Assembly (NCBI GenBank): GCA_000421085.1
Contig: ATWE01000001.1
Coordinates: 620,001 to 684,000, forward strand
Direction: 5' to 3'
Length of the DNA: 64,000 nucleotides
Source: Ensifer sp. USDA 6670
GTDB lineage: Bacteria; Pseudomonadota; Alphaproteobacteria; Rhizobiales; Rhizobiaceae
Position 1 is the stretch's first letter; the number at the start of each line of letters is the position of its first letter. Below the pieces are notes generated by a model. That model worked only from the letters and a program-made list of their open reading frames with translations, was not told where the DNA came from and did no database searches. Of this stretch, positions 41,764 through 49,598 are shown one piece after another. Made by a program: the position numbers and the translations under genes.

Positions 41764-43194
41764 GTGTCACAGGCGGAAATCGGCCTAATCGGTCTCGGAG
41801 TCATGGGCTCGAACCTGGCGCTCAACATCGCTGAAAAAGGCAACAGGATCGCCGTTTTCAACCGCACGGTCGACGCGACACGCAAATTCTACGCTGAGGC
41901 CGGCGCACTGAAGGACCAGATCGTTCCATGCGAGACGATCGAGGAGTTCGTCGCCGCCATCCGCCCGCCCCGTCCGATCATCATCATGATCAAGGCCGGC
42001 GATCCGGTCGACCAGCAGATGGAGGCCCTGAAGTCCCATCTCGCCAGGGGCGACATCATGATCGATGCGGGCAACGCCAATTTCCGCGACACGATGCGCC
42101 GTTTCGATGTGCTGAAGGACTCGGGCCTTACCTTCATCGGTATGGGCGTCTCCGGCGGCGAGGAAGGCGCGCGCCACGGGCCCTCGATCATGGTCGGCGG
42201 CACGGAAGAATCCTATCGTCGCGTCGAGAAGGTTCTGACCTCGATCGCTGCGAAATATGATAGCGATCCCTGCGTCGCCTGGCTGGGCGAGAACGGTGCG
42301 GGGCACTTCGTCAAGACGATCCACAACGGCATCGAATATGCCGATATGCAGATGATCGCCGAGATTTACGGCATCCTGCGTGACGGGTTGAAGATGACGG
42401 CACAGGAGATCGGCGAGGTCTTCGGTGCCTGGAACAGGGGTCGGCTCAACTCCTACCTGATCGAAATCACCGAGAAGGTCTTGAAGGCCGCCGATCCGCT
42501 GACCGGCAATCCCATCGTCGATATGATCCTCGACAAGGCCGGTCAAAAGGGCACCGGCAAATGGTCGGTGATCGAGGCGCAGAACATGGGCGTGCCGGCG
42601 ACGGCAATCGAAGCGGCGGTCGCAGCCCGCAGCATCTCCTCGGCGAAGGAAGAGCGGGAAGCCGCCGAGAAGGTTCTCGGTCTGCCGCCGGTCGGCGACA
42701 TCAAGGTGGCCGACAGGGACGCTTTCATCAAGGACCTCGAGAACGCGCTGCTCGCCGCCAAGATCGGCGCCTACGCGCAAGGATTCGCGGTAATGGCGGC
42801 GGCATCGAAGGAGTTCGGGTGGAACCTGCCGATGCCGACGATCGCGAAGATCTGGCGCGCCGGCTGCATCATCCGCTCGCAGTTCCTCGACGAGATCACC
42901 ACCGCCTTCACCAAGGCACCGGATGCGGCGAACCTGATCGTCACGCCCGCTTTCGCCGCCATGGTCAAGGAGAGCGACGGTGCATTGCGTCGGGTGGTTT
43001 CGACGGCCGTCCTCGGCGGTCTGCCGGTGCCCGCGCTGGCCTCGGCGCTCGGCTATTTCGACAGCTACCGCCGCGGCCGCGGCACGGCCAACGTCATCCA
43101 GGCGCAGCGCGACTTCTTCGGCGCTCACGGCTTCGACCGTGTCGATGGCGCAGACAGCCATCACGGTCCGTGGGGCAGCGGTCTGAACACTTGA
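41764..43194 (+). CDS. gnd: 6-phosphogluconate dehydrogenase (decarboxylating)
   Basis: A 476-residue enzyme of the pentose-phosphate route that converts 6-phosphogluconate to ribulose 5-phosphate, CO2 and NADPH. It has the NADP motif GLGVMGSNLALNI, then MGVSGGEEGARHGPSIMVGG, KTIHNGIEYADMQ and the C-terminal YFDSYRRGR of the long (dimeric) form. It starts with GTG 41764, preceded by GGAGG. A GC hairpin follows the gene. Confidence 0.96.
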   Translation: MSQAEIGLIGLGVMGSNLALNIAEKGNRIAVFNRTVDATRKFYAEAGALKDQIVPCETIEEFVAAIRPPRPIIIMIKAGDPVDQQMEALKSHLARGDIMIDAGNANFRDTMRRFDVLKDSGLTFIGMGVSGGEEGARHGPSIMVGGTEESYRRVEKVLTSIAAKYDSDPCVAWLGENGAGHFVKTIHNGIEYADMQMIAEIYGILRDGLKMTAQEIGEVFGAWNRGRLNSYLIEITEKVLKAADPLTGNPIVDMILDKAGQKGTGKWSVIEAQNMGVPATAIEAAVAARSISSAKEEREAAEKVLGLPPVGDIKVADRDAFIKDLENALLAAKIGAYAQGFAVMAAASKEFGWNLPMPTIAKIWRAGCIIRSQFLDEITTAFTKAPDAANLIVTPAFAAMVKESDGALRRVVSTAVLGGLPVPALASALGYFDSYRRGRGTANVIQAQRDFFGAHGFDRVDGADSHHGPWGSGLNT

Positions 43195-43211
43195 ACTTGC
43201 ATGAGTTTAGA

Positions 43212-43230
43212 GGGGCGGCTGGGCCGCCCC
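43212..43230 (+). terminator. GC-rich hairpin after gnd
   Basis: GGGGCGGC (43212-43219) pairs perfectly with GCCGCCCC (43223-43230) around a TGG loop. Only CTTA follows rather than a T-run, so it may protect or slow rather than fully terminate. Confidence 0.45.
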
Positions 43231-43298
43231 CTTACGACAAGTCCAGGCAAGCCCCGGCGTTTAAGATCTCAATAAGGGAGCCATTCGAGAAGGCAGGC

Positions 43299-43565
43299 AT
43301 GAAATTCACAGTGATCGAAGGGGGCAAGGCGGCTGCGGTCACGGCGGCCGAATCGACGACCATCCGCGACGAGGCGGAGAGACGCATAAAGGCACCGGGC
43401 TATGAGCAGTGGCGGGTGCGGAGCCTGGCAACCGGTGCGCCTATCCCGGGGCCTATCCAGTACCTGAAGATGCAGATCGATTTCGTCGCCGGAAAGCTCG
43501 AGCAGCTCAATCCCATCCCAAGCGATTTTACCGACGACAAGTACTGGCCGGCCGCGGGGATTTGA
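43299..43565 (+). CDS. Conserved-looking 88-residue protein of unknown function
   Basis: Starts MKFTVIEGGKAAAV and ends DDKYWPAAGI. AAGG is 5 nt before ATG 43299. The sequence is globular in composition, with RVRSLATGAPIPGPIQYLKMQIDFV in the middle and no signal peptide or membrane span. It lies 104 bp after gnd. I do not recognise a domain. Its reading frame is also open far upstream through gnd, but only this part looks like a gene. Confidence 0.65.
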   Translation: MKFTVIEGGKAAAVTAAESTTIRDEAERRIKAPGYEQWRVRSLATGAPIPGPIQYLKMQIDFVAGKLEQLNPIPSDFTDDKYWPAAGI

Positions 43566-43647
43566 GCCCTGCTGGATCGGCGCGGAAGCCTGGCTCAAGG
43601 TTTTCGGCCGGCTGGGTTCCTGTGACGAGCACAGGGGTCATATAGGC

Positions 43648-44709
43648 CTACAACCTCGGCGACCTCGCCATCGGCGGCTGGAATTCCGGCTGGCTGAGGC
43701 TCTGAAGCGTCTCCGGCGGGTGGCCTTCGATATGGCCGATCACAGCCTTGGCGAGCTCGCGCCCGGCAATGCGGATGTCCTCATACATCGTCATTACTTC
43801 CGGACGCAGCCAGCGCAGAAAGTCGCTCGGCACTTTCGACACCATCTCGGCGTCCTCGCCGACCCTCTTGCCGGCCGCTTCGATCCCGGCGATCAATGCG
43901 ATCGCGCCGGAGCCGCTGCCGGAAACCACACCGTCGGGGGCATCGGGGGAACGCATCAGCTTCTCGAATGCATCACGGATGGCCACGAGGCTGTGGTCGA
44001 TGTTGACCTGGTGAAAGCTTACGGCTTCCGCGCCGAAGTCCCTCACGCCCCTCTCGAAACCGGTGCGCATGTGCGAATGGAAGGTCAGGTTCGGCGGCGG
44101 CTCGAGGAGCACCAGCCTGCGCCTGCCGCGGTCGACGAGCTTTCGGACCGCCTCGTAGGCGAAGCGCTCGTTGTCGAAGTCGTGATAGGGATGGATCAGC
44201 CCCATCTCGGTGCGTCCATGGGTGGCGAAGGGCAGGTGGCGCTCGGTCAGTAGCGTTACCCGCGGATCGGTGGGTTCGGTTCGGGAAATGATCACCCCGT
44301 CCGCCGCGCCGGTATCGAGAATGTAGCGGATCGGGCCGAGCGGATCCTTGGCCGAACTGTAAGGCGTCACGACCAGGTGGTATTGCGTGCCGGCGAGAAT
44401 TTCGGTGATGCCGATGACCATGGGGCTGGTGATGCCCATGATCTCTTCCTCCAGCGTCAGCACGAGACTGATGACATTCGTCTTGCCCGTCCTGAGGCGA
44501 ACACCCGCGCGGTTGGGCTGATAACCGATCTGTTTTGCTACCAGGCGGACGCGCTCCTTGGTTTCCGCACCGATGTCCGGAGCATCCTTCAGGGCACGCG
44601 AGACGGTGGTGACACCGAGCCCGGTCATGAAGGCGATCGTCTTGAGGGTCGGTCTGCCGCCTTCGACCGGCGCTGCCGTCGTCGCTCTGTTCTTCGTCTT
44701 GCCATCCAT
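43648..44709 (-). CDS. LacI-family transcriptional regulator of the sugar/mannoside operon
   Basis: About 353 residues. The N-terminal LacI HTH is TLKTIAFMTGLGVTTVSRAL, followed by the hinge YQPNRAGVRLRTGKTNVISLVL and a periplasmic-binding-like effector domain. ATG 44707-44709 or GTG 44716-44718 (with GGAGAG upstream) is the likely start; the frame opens at 44763 only with TTG. It is divergent from the sugar ABC operon, and two sites with a common CTGTAACG core lie between them, so it probably represses that operon until a sugar binds. Confidence 0.88.
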   Translation of the reverse strand: MDGKTKNRATTAAPVEGGRPTLKTIAFMTGLGVTTVSRALKDAPDIGAETKERVRLVAKQIGYQPNRAGVRLRTGKTNVISLVLTLEEEIMGITSPMVIGITEILAGTQYHLVVTPYSSAKDPLGPIRYILDTGAADGVIISRTEPTDPRVTLLTERHLPFATHGRTEMGLIHPYHDFDNERFAYEAVRKLVDRGRRRLVLLEPPPNLTFHSHMRTGFERGVRDFGAEAVSFHQVNIDHSLVAIRDAFEKLMRSPDAPDGVVSGSGSGAIALIAGIEAAGKRVGEDAEMVSKVPSDFLRWLRPEVMTMYEDIRIAGRELAKAVIGHIEGHPPETLQSLSQPEFQPPMARSPRL

Positions 44710-44843
44710 GCCCGTCACGCCAATCCGCTCTCCTGAAGCCAGGCCCCCGTCACTACCGTTCAACCGCAGGCCGCGTCGCCCCGCCTTATATACGAACTAT
44801 GACCGCTGGCCACATTCATAGACGTCGCTGTTCAGCGCGAAAT

Positions 44844-44857
44844 CTGTAACGATACAG
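44844..44857. promoter_or_regulatory. Candidate LacI-type operator 1
   Basis: CTGTA-ACGA-TACAG is a perfect 5-bp inverted repeat with a CG in the spacer, typical of LacI-family operators. It is 135 bp from the regulator start. Confidence 0.5.
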
Positions 44858-45164
44858 TAGCGTTGTCGAGCATTTTCGTTGCTGCGATGCGAAGGGCGCA
44901 ACCCTCAGGTTGAGTCCCGCTGCGGAGGGCGTCGATGTCGCATATGGGAAGCCATGAAAGACTCCTCCGAGATGAGGATTCTGAAAAGACCAGGAAATTT
45001 AAAGGAGTTAGCACACGAAGTACATTCAATTCCTTGCCTCTGAGCAGCCGCTTCGCCGATACTTTGCCCACAGGAAGGCGCCATCATAAATTGTATTTTT
45101 GCATTTGTAGAGAATTGCCCGTTGTAGGTGTTGCGCGGGCAAATTCTTTGAACTAAGTTTTTAC

Positions 45165-45177
45165 GGCAACGTTACAG
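45165..45177. promoter_or_regulatory. Candidate LacI-type operator 2
   Basis: GGCAACGTTACAG; its reverse complement begins CTGTAACG, the same core as operator 1. It ends 15 bp before the binding-protein start, where bound repressor would block transcription. Confidence 0.45.
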
Positions 45178-45192
45178 TGAGGGAGGACACTC

Positions 45193-46428
45193 ATGAAATT
45201 ACGTTTTCTAGCTGCCGCTTTGGGCGCAACCGCCGCCTTGCCCTTCGGCGCTGCCAGCGCGACCGATCTTGAGGTCACGCATTGGTGGACTTCGGGTGGT
45301 GAAGCGGCCGCGGTTGCCGAGCTTGCGAAAGCTTTCGACGCAACCGGAAACAAGTGGGTCGACGGCGCGATCGCCGGCTCCGGGGGTACGGCGCGCCCGA
45401 TCATGATCAGCCGCATAACCGGCGGTGACCCAATGGCCGCCACCCAGTTCAACCATGGCCGTCAGGCGGAGGAATTGGTGCAGGCGGGCCTGATGCGCGA
45501 TCTCACCGATATCGCCACCAAGGAGAATTGGAAGGAAGTCGTGAAGCCGTCGAGCCTGCTCGACTCCTGCACGATCGAAGGCAAGATCTATTGCGCGCCG
45601 GTCAATATCCACTCTTGGCAGTGGCTGTGGCTTTCGAATGCCGCCTTCAAACAGGCCGGCGTCGAGGTTCCGAAGAACTGGGACGAGTTCGTTGCTGCGG
45701 CCCCGGCACTCGAGAAGGCGGGAATCGTACCGCTCGCCGTCGGCGGTCAGCCGTGGCAGGCGGCGGGCGCCTTCGACGTTCTGATGGTCGCGATCGCCGG
45801 CAAGGAGAACTTCGAGAAAGTCTTCGCCCAGAAGGACGAGGAAGTGGCCGCCGGGCCTGAAATCGCCAAAGTCTTCAAGGCTGCCGATGACGCCCGCCGC
45901 ATGTCGAAGGGCACCAACGTCCAGGACTGGAATCAGGCGACCAACATGGTCATCACCGGCAAGGCCGGTGGGCAGATCATGGGGGACTGGGCCCAGGGCG
46001 AGTTCCAGCTCGCGGGTCAGAAAGCGGGCGTGGACTACACCTGCCTTCCGGGCCTCGGTGTTAACGAGGTGATCTCGACCGGCGGCGACGCGTTCTACTT
46101 CCCGCTTCTGGAGGACGAGGAAAAGTCGAAAGCGCAGGAGGTGCTGGCGTCGACCCTGCTCAAGCCGGAAACGCAGGTGGCTTTCAATTTGAAGAAGGGC
46201 TCTCTGCCGGTGCGCGGGGACGTCGATCTTGCGGCTGCGAACGACTGCATGAAGAAGGGACTCGATATCCTCGCCAAGGGCAATGTGATCCAGGGCACGG
46301 ACCAGCTTCTGTCGGCCGACAGCCAGAAGCAGAAAGAGGACCTCTTCTCCGAGTTCTTCGCGAACCACTCCATGACGCCGGAAGATGCGCAGAAGCGCTT
46401 CGCCGACATCATCGCGGCTGCGGATTGA
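45193..46428 (+). CDS. Sugar ABC transporter substrate-binding protein
   Basis: A 411-residue SBP_bac_1-family protein with a Sec signal peptide (MKLRFLAAALGATAALPFG, cleavage near SASA-T). LEVTHWWTSGGEAAAVAELAKAF and the later GQIMGDWAQGEF are typical of glucose/mannose- and oligosaccharide-binding members. GAGGGAGGA lies before the ATG. It is the first gene of the LacI-controlled operon. Context suggests a beta-mannoside or a derived sugar as ligand. Confidence 0.92.
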   Translation: MKLRFLAAALGATAALPFGAASATDLEVTHWWTSGGEAAAVAELAKAFDATGNKWVDGAIAGSGGTARPIMISRITGGDPMAATQFNHGRQAEELVQAGLMRDLTDIATKENWKEVVKPSSLLDSCTIEGKIYCAPVNIHSWQWLWLSNAAFKQAGVEVPKNWDEFVAAAPALEKAGIVPLAVGGQPWQAAGAFDVLMVAIAGKENFEKVFAQKDEEVAAGPEIAKVFKAADDARRMSKGTNVQDWNQATNMVITGKAGGQIMGDWAQGEFQLAGQKAGVDYTCLPGLGVNEVISTGGDAFYFPLLEDEEKSKAQEVLASTLLKPETQVAFNLKKGSLPVRGDVDLAAANDCMKKGLDILAKGNVIQGTDQLLSADSQKQKEDLFSEFFANHSMTPEDAQKRFADIIAAAD

Positions 46429-46500
46429 GAGCGGCGCTCCAAGCCCCGCACTTTGACGGGGTTGATCTTCCCTCGCCTCGAGCACGGTGAAATCGTGCCG

Positions 46501-46578
46501 CCTGCGCTGATTTTTGTCGGCGCAGGTGTGGCGGGCGAGGGCGGCAATGGGCGTCTACCGCCGGCGCATTCCCGGCGG
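46501..46578 (+). other. Two stable hairpins between binding-protein and permease genes
   Basis: CCTGCGC (46501-46507) pairs with GCGCAGG (46520-46526), and CCGCCGG (46558-46564) pairs with CCGGCGG (46572-46578). The gap is 193 nt, long for an operon. Such hairpins often protect the 3' end of the binding-protein mRNA and raise its level over the permeases. Confidence 0.5.
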
Positions 46579-46621
46579 TGCCCATCACAAGAAAACCTTT
46601 TGCAGTTCCGGAGGAGGAAAC

Positions 46622-47530
46622 ATGACAGGTCTAACACGTGGCTCGGCGCGGCCGAACCAGTGGCTGCGAAACCTGAATGCGAAGATCGCCTCTATCCCGA
46701 TGATACTCACGGCCGTGGTCATCTTCGTGGGCGGCACGGCCTGGACGGTCGTCTACTCCTTTACCAATTCCAAGCTCCTGCCGCGGCTCGCCTTCGTCGG
46801 CTTCGACCAGTATGAGCGGCTGTGGGCCGCGCCTCGCTGGCTGGTCTCGATCCAGAATCTGGCGGTCTTCGGTTGCCTCTCCCTGGTGTTCAGCCTGGTG
46901 ATCGGCTTCGTCCTTGCAGCCCTGATGGACCAGAAGATCCGTTTCGAGAACACGTTCCGGACGATCATGCTCTATCCGTTCGCCCTGTCGTTCATCGTCA
47001 CCGGCCTCGTCTGGCAATGGCTGCTCAATCCCCAATACGGAATCCAGTCGATCGTCAGGTCTCTTGGATGGACGACCTTCTCCTTCGATCCGCTCTACAA
47101 TTCGAACATCGTCATTTACGGCATTCTCATCGCCGCACTGTGGCAGGGGACGGGCCTCGTCATGTGCCTGATGCTCGCCGGGTTGCGAGGGATCGACGAG
47201 GACATCTGGAAAGCGGCGCGGGTCGACGGCATCCCGATGTGGAAGACCTATGTGATGATCATCATCCCAATGATGCGCGGCGTCTTCATCACCACCCTGG
47301 TGATCATCGCGAGCGGCATCGTCAAGGTCTACGACCTCGTCGTGGCGCAGACGAGCGGCGGCCCGGGGATCGCCTCGGAAGTGCCGGCCAAATACGTCTA
47401 CGACTACATGTTCCAGGCGCAGAACCTGGGCCAGGGCTTTGCCGCCTCCACCATGATGCTCGTGACTGTCGCGATCATCATCGTGCCGTGGGCATATCTG
47501 GAGTTCGGAGGAGGCCGCAAGCGTGGATAA
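46622..47530 (+). CDS. Sugar ABC transporter permease (MalF type)
   Basis: A 302-residue inner-membrane permease with about six helices and the EAA loop KAARVDGIPMWKTYVMIIIPMM. ATG 46622 follows GGAGGA by 4 nt; the open frame from 46514 is not conserved. Its end overlaps the next permease gene by 8 bp. Confidence 0.92.
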   Translation: MTGLTRGSARPNQWLRNLNAKIASIPMILTAVVIFVGGTAWTVVYSFTNSKLLPRLAFVGFDQYERLWAAPRWLVSIQNLAVFGCLSLVFSLVIGFVLAALMDQKIRFENTFRTIMLYPFALSFIVTGLVWQWLLNPQYGIQSIVRSLGWTTFSFDPLYNSNIVIYGILIAALWQGTGLVMCLMLAGLRGIDEDIWKAARVDGIPMWKTYVMIIIPMMRGVFITTLVIIASGIVKVYDLVVAQTSGGPGIASEVPAKYVYDYMFQAQNLGQGFAASTMMLVTVAIIIVPWAYLEFGGGRKRG

Positions 47531-48464
47531 CATCGCCAATCACAGCATGGCCGCGGCTCACGCGGCTGCCTCCGGCGGTTCCGTGGCCGGCCCTCGCGGC
47601 AGAAAGCCCCGCAGAACGCTCTCCCGCCGCAACATGATCGTTTACGGCACTTTGATCCTGGTAGCGCTATACTATCTGCTGCCGCTCTACGTAATGATCG
47701 TGACGTCGCTCAAGGGGATGCCCGAGATCCGCGTCGGCAACATCTTCGCTCCGCCGCTCGAGATCACTTTCGAGCCCTGGGTGAAAGCCTGGGCGGAGGC
47801 CTGCACCGGGCTCAATTGCGACGGACTTTCCCGCGGATTCTGGAATTCGGTGCGCATCACCGTGCCGTCCGTGATCATCTCAATCGCAATCGCCTCCGTG
47901 AACGGCTACGCGCTCGCCAACTGGCGCTTCAAGGGCGCCGATCTGTTCTTCACCATCCTCATCGTCGGCGCCTTCATCCCTTACCAGGTGATGATCTATC
48001 CGATCGTGATCGTGCTCAGAGAAATGGGCGTCTATGGGACGCTGACCGGCCTGATCATCGTGCACACGATTTTCGGCATGCCGATCCTGACCCTCCTGTT
48101 TCGCAATTATTTCGCCGGGCTGCCGGAGGAACTCTTCAAAGCCGCACGCGTCGACGGCGCAGGCTTCTGGACGATCTATTTCAAGATCATGTTGCCGATG
48201 TCACTGCCGATCTTCGTGGTTGCGATGATCCTCCAGGTGACCGGGATCTGGAACGACTTCCTTTTCGGTGTGGTCTTCACCCGGCCGGAATACTACCCGA
48301 TGACGGTCCAGCTCAACAACATCGTCAACTCGGTTCAGGGCGTGAAGGAATACAACGTCAACATGGCGGCCACGATCCTGACCGGCCTCGTGCCGTTGAC
48401 GGTCTACTTCGTCTCCGGTCGCCTGTTCGTCCGCGGCATCGCAGCCGGCGCAGTGAAAGGATAA
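47523..48464 (+). CDS. Sugar ABC transporter permease (MalG type)
   Basis: A 313-residue inner-membrane permease with the EAA loop KAARVDGAGFWTIYFKIMLPMS and a C-terminal region typical of MalG. It starts with GTG 47523, which has GGAGGAGG 8 nt upstream and overlaps the previous gene. About 30 N-terminal residues are Ala- and Arg-rich before the first helix. Confidence 0.92.
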   Translation: MDNIANHSMAAAHAAASGGSVAGPRGRKPRRTLSRRNMIVYGTLILVALYYLLPLYVMIVTSLKGMPEIRVGNIFAPPLEITFEPWVKAWAEACTGLNCDGLSRGFWNSVRITVPSVIISIAIASVNGYALANWRFKGADLFFTILIVGAFIPYQVMIYPIVIVLREMGVYGTLTGLIIVHTIFGMPILTLLFRNYFAGLPEELFKAARVDGAGFWTIYFKIMLPMSLPIFVVAMILQVTGIWNDFLFGVVFTRPEYYPMTVQLNNIVNSVQGVKEYNVNMAATILTGLVPLTVYFVSGRLFVRGIAAGAVKG

Positions 48465-48470
48465 GCAAGC

Positions 48471-49556
48471 ATGACAAGCGTATCTGTCAGGGACCTGTCG
48501 TTGAACTTCGGCGCCGTCACCGTGCTCGACAGGCTCAATCTCGACATCGATCACGGGGAGTTCCTCGTCCTGCTCGGCTCTTCCGGGTGCGGCAAGTCCA
48601 CGCTGCTCAATTGCATTGCCGGACTGCTCGACGTTTCCGACGGGCAGATCTTCATCAAGGACCGCAACGTCACCTGGGAGGAGCCCAAGGACCGCGGCAT
48701 CGGTATGGTGTTCCAGTCCTATGCGCTCTATCCGCAGATGACCGTCGAGAAGAATCTCTCCTTCGGCTTGAAGGTCGCCAAGATCCCGCCGGCCGAAATC
48801 GACAAGCGCGTGAAGCGGGCCTCGGAAATCCTGCAGATCCAGCCGCTGCTCAAGCGCAAACCCTCGGAGCTCTCCGGCGGCCAGCGGCAGCGTGTGGCGA
48901 TCGGCCGGGCGCTGGTGCGCGATGTCGACGTCTTCCTTTTCGACGAGCCGCTGTCGAACCTCGACGCAAAACTGCGCTCCGAACTGCGTGTGGAGATCAA
49001 GCGCCTGCACCAGTCGCTGAAAAATACGATGATCTACGTCACCCATGACCAGATCGAAGCACTGACGCTGGCTGACCGGATCGCCGTCATGAAAAGCGGC
49101 GTGATCCAGCAACTCGCCGATCCGATGACGATCTATAACGCCCCGGAGAACCTCTTCGTCGCCGGCTTCATCGGCTCGCCGTCGATGAATTTCTTCCGCG
49201 GCGAGGTGGAGGCAAAGGACGGACGCAGCTTCGTTCGGGTCGGCGGCACCGCCTTCGACGTGACCGACTATCCGGCGCACACCAGGCTGCAGCCCGGCCA
49301 GAAGGTCGTTCTCGGTCTGCGGCCGGAGCACGTGAAGGTCGATGAGTCGAGCGGCGGCGAGCCGGCGCACCAGGCGGTCGTCGACATCGAGGAGCCGATG
49401 GGGGCTGACAACCTCCTATGGCTGACATTTGCCGGTCAATCGATGTCGGTGCGGATTGCGGGCCAGAGGCGCTACCCGCCGGGCAGCACCGTGCGCCTTT
49501 CCTTCGACATGGGCGTCGCGTCGATCTTCGACGCCGAGAGTGAAAACCGCCTCTGA
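48471..49556 (+). CDS. Sugar ABC transporter ATP-binding protein (MalK/UgpC type)
   Basis: A 361-residue ATPase. Walker A is GSSGCGKST, the signature is LSGGQRQRVAIGRAL, Walker B is VFLFDEPLSNLDA, and a C-terminal TOBE regulatory domain follows (VVLGLRPEHVKV). It energises the two permeases upstream and completes the transporter. It starts 6 bp after the permease stop. Confidence 0.94.
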   Translation: MTSVSVRDLSLNFGAVTVLDRLNLDIDHGEFLVLLGSSGCGKSTLLNCIAGLLDVSDGQIFIKDRNVTWEEPKDRGIGMVFQSYALYPQMTVEKNLSFGLKVAKIPPAEIDKRVKRASEILQIQPLLKRKPSELSGGQRQRVAIGRALVRDVDVFLFDEPLSNLDAKLRSELRVEIKRLHQSLKNTMIYVTHDQIEALTLADRIAVMKSGVIQQLADPMTIYNAPENLFVAGFIGSPSMNFFRGEVEAKDGRSFVRVGGTAFDVTDYPAHTRLQPGQKVVLGLRPEHVKVDESSGGEPAHQAVVDIEEPMGADNLLWLTFAGQSMSVRIAGQRRYPPGSTVRLSFDMGVASIFDAESENRL

Positions 49557-49598
49557 CAAGTCGCGAAACGGACCGGGATACAAGCTCGGTCCGCATCA

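Larger units (their letters stand above)
44710..45192. other. 483-bp control region between the LacI gene and the sugar operon
   Basis: It holds the two operator candidates (44844-44857 and 45165-45177) and an imperfect hairpin GAATTGCCCG (45112-45121) / CGGGCAAATTC (45136-45146) just upstream of the second one. The part 44940-45110 is AT-richer than its surroundings. A frame of 73 codons at 44935 lacks a ribosome site and is rejected. Confidence 0.5.

Noticed and set aside
44935-45156. Open frame of 73 codons in the LacI-sugar operon control region
   Set aside because: No ribosome site, odd composition and overlap with operator/hairpin elements.
45193-48464. Assignment of the sugar operon as aglEFG (alpha-glucoside)
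   Set aside because: The regulator-receptor-permease-permease order is similar, but the next genes are an ATPase and a beta-mannosidase rather than an alpha-glucosidase, so the agl names were not used.
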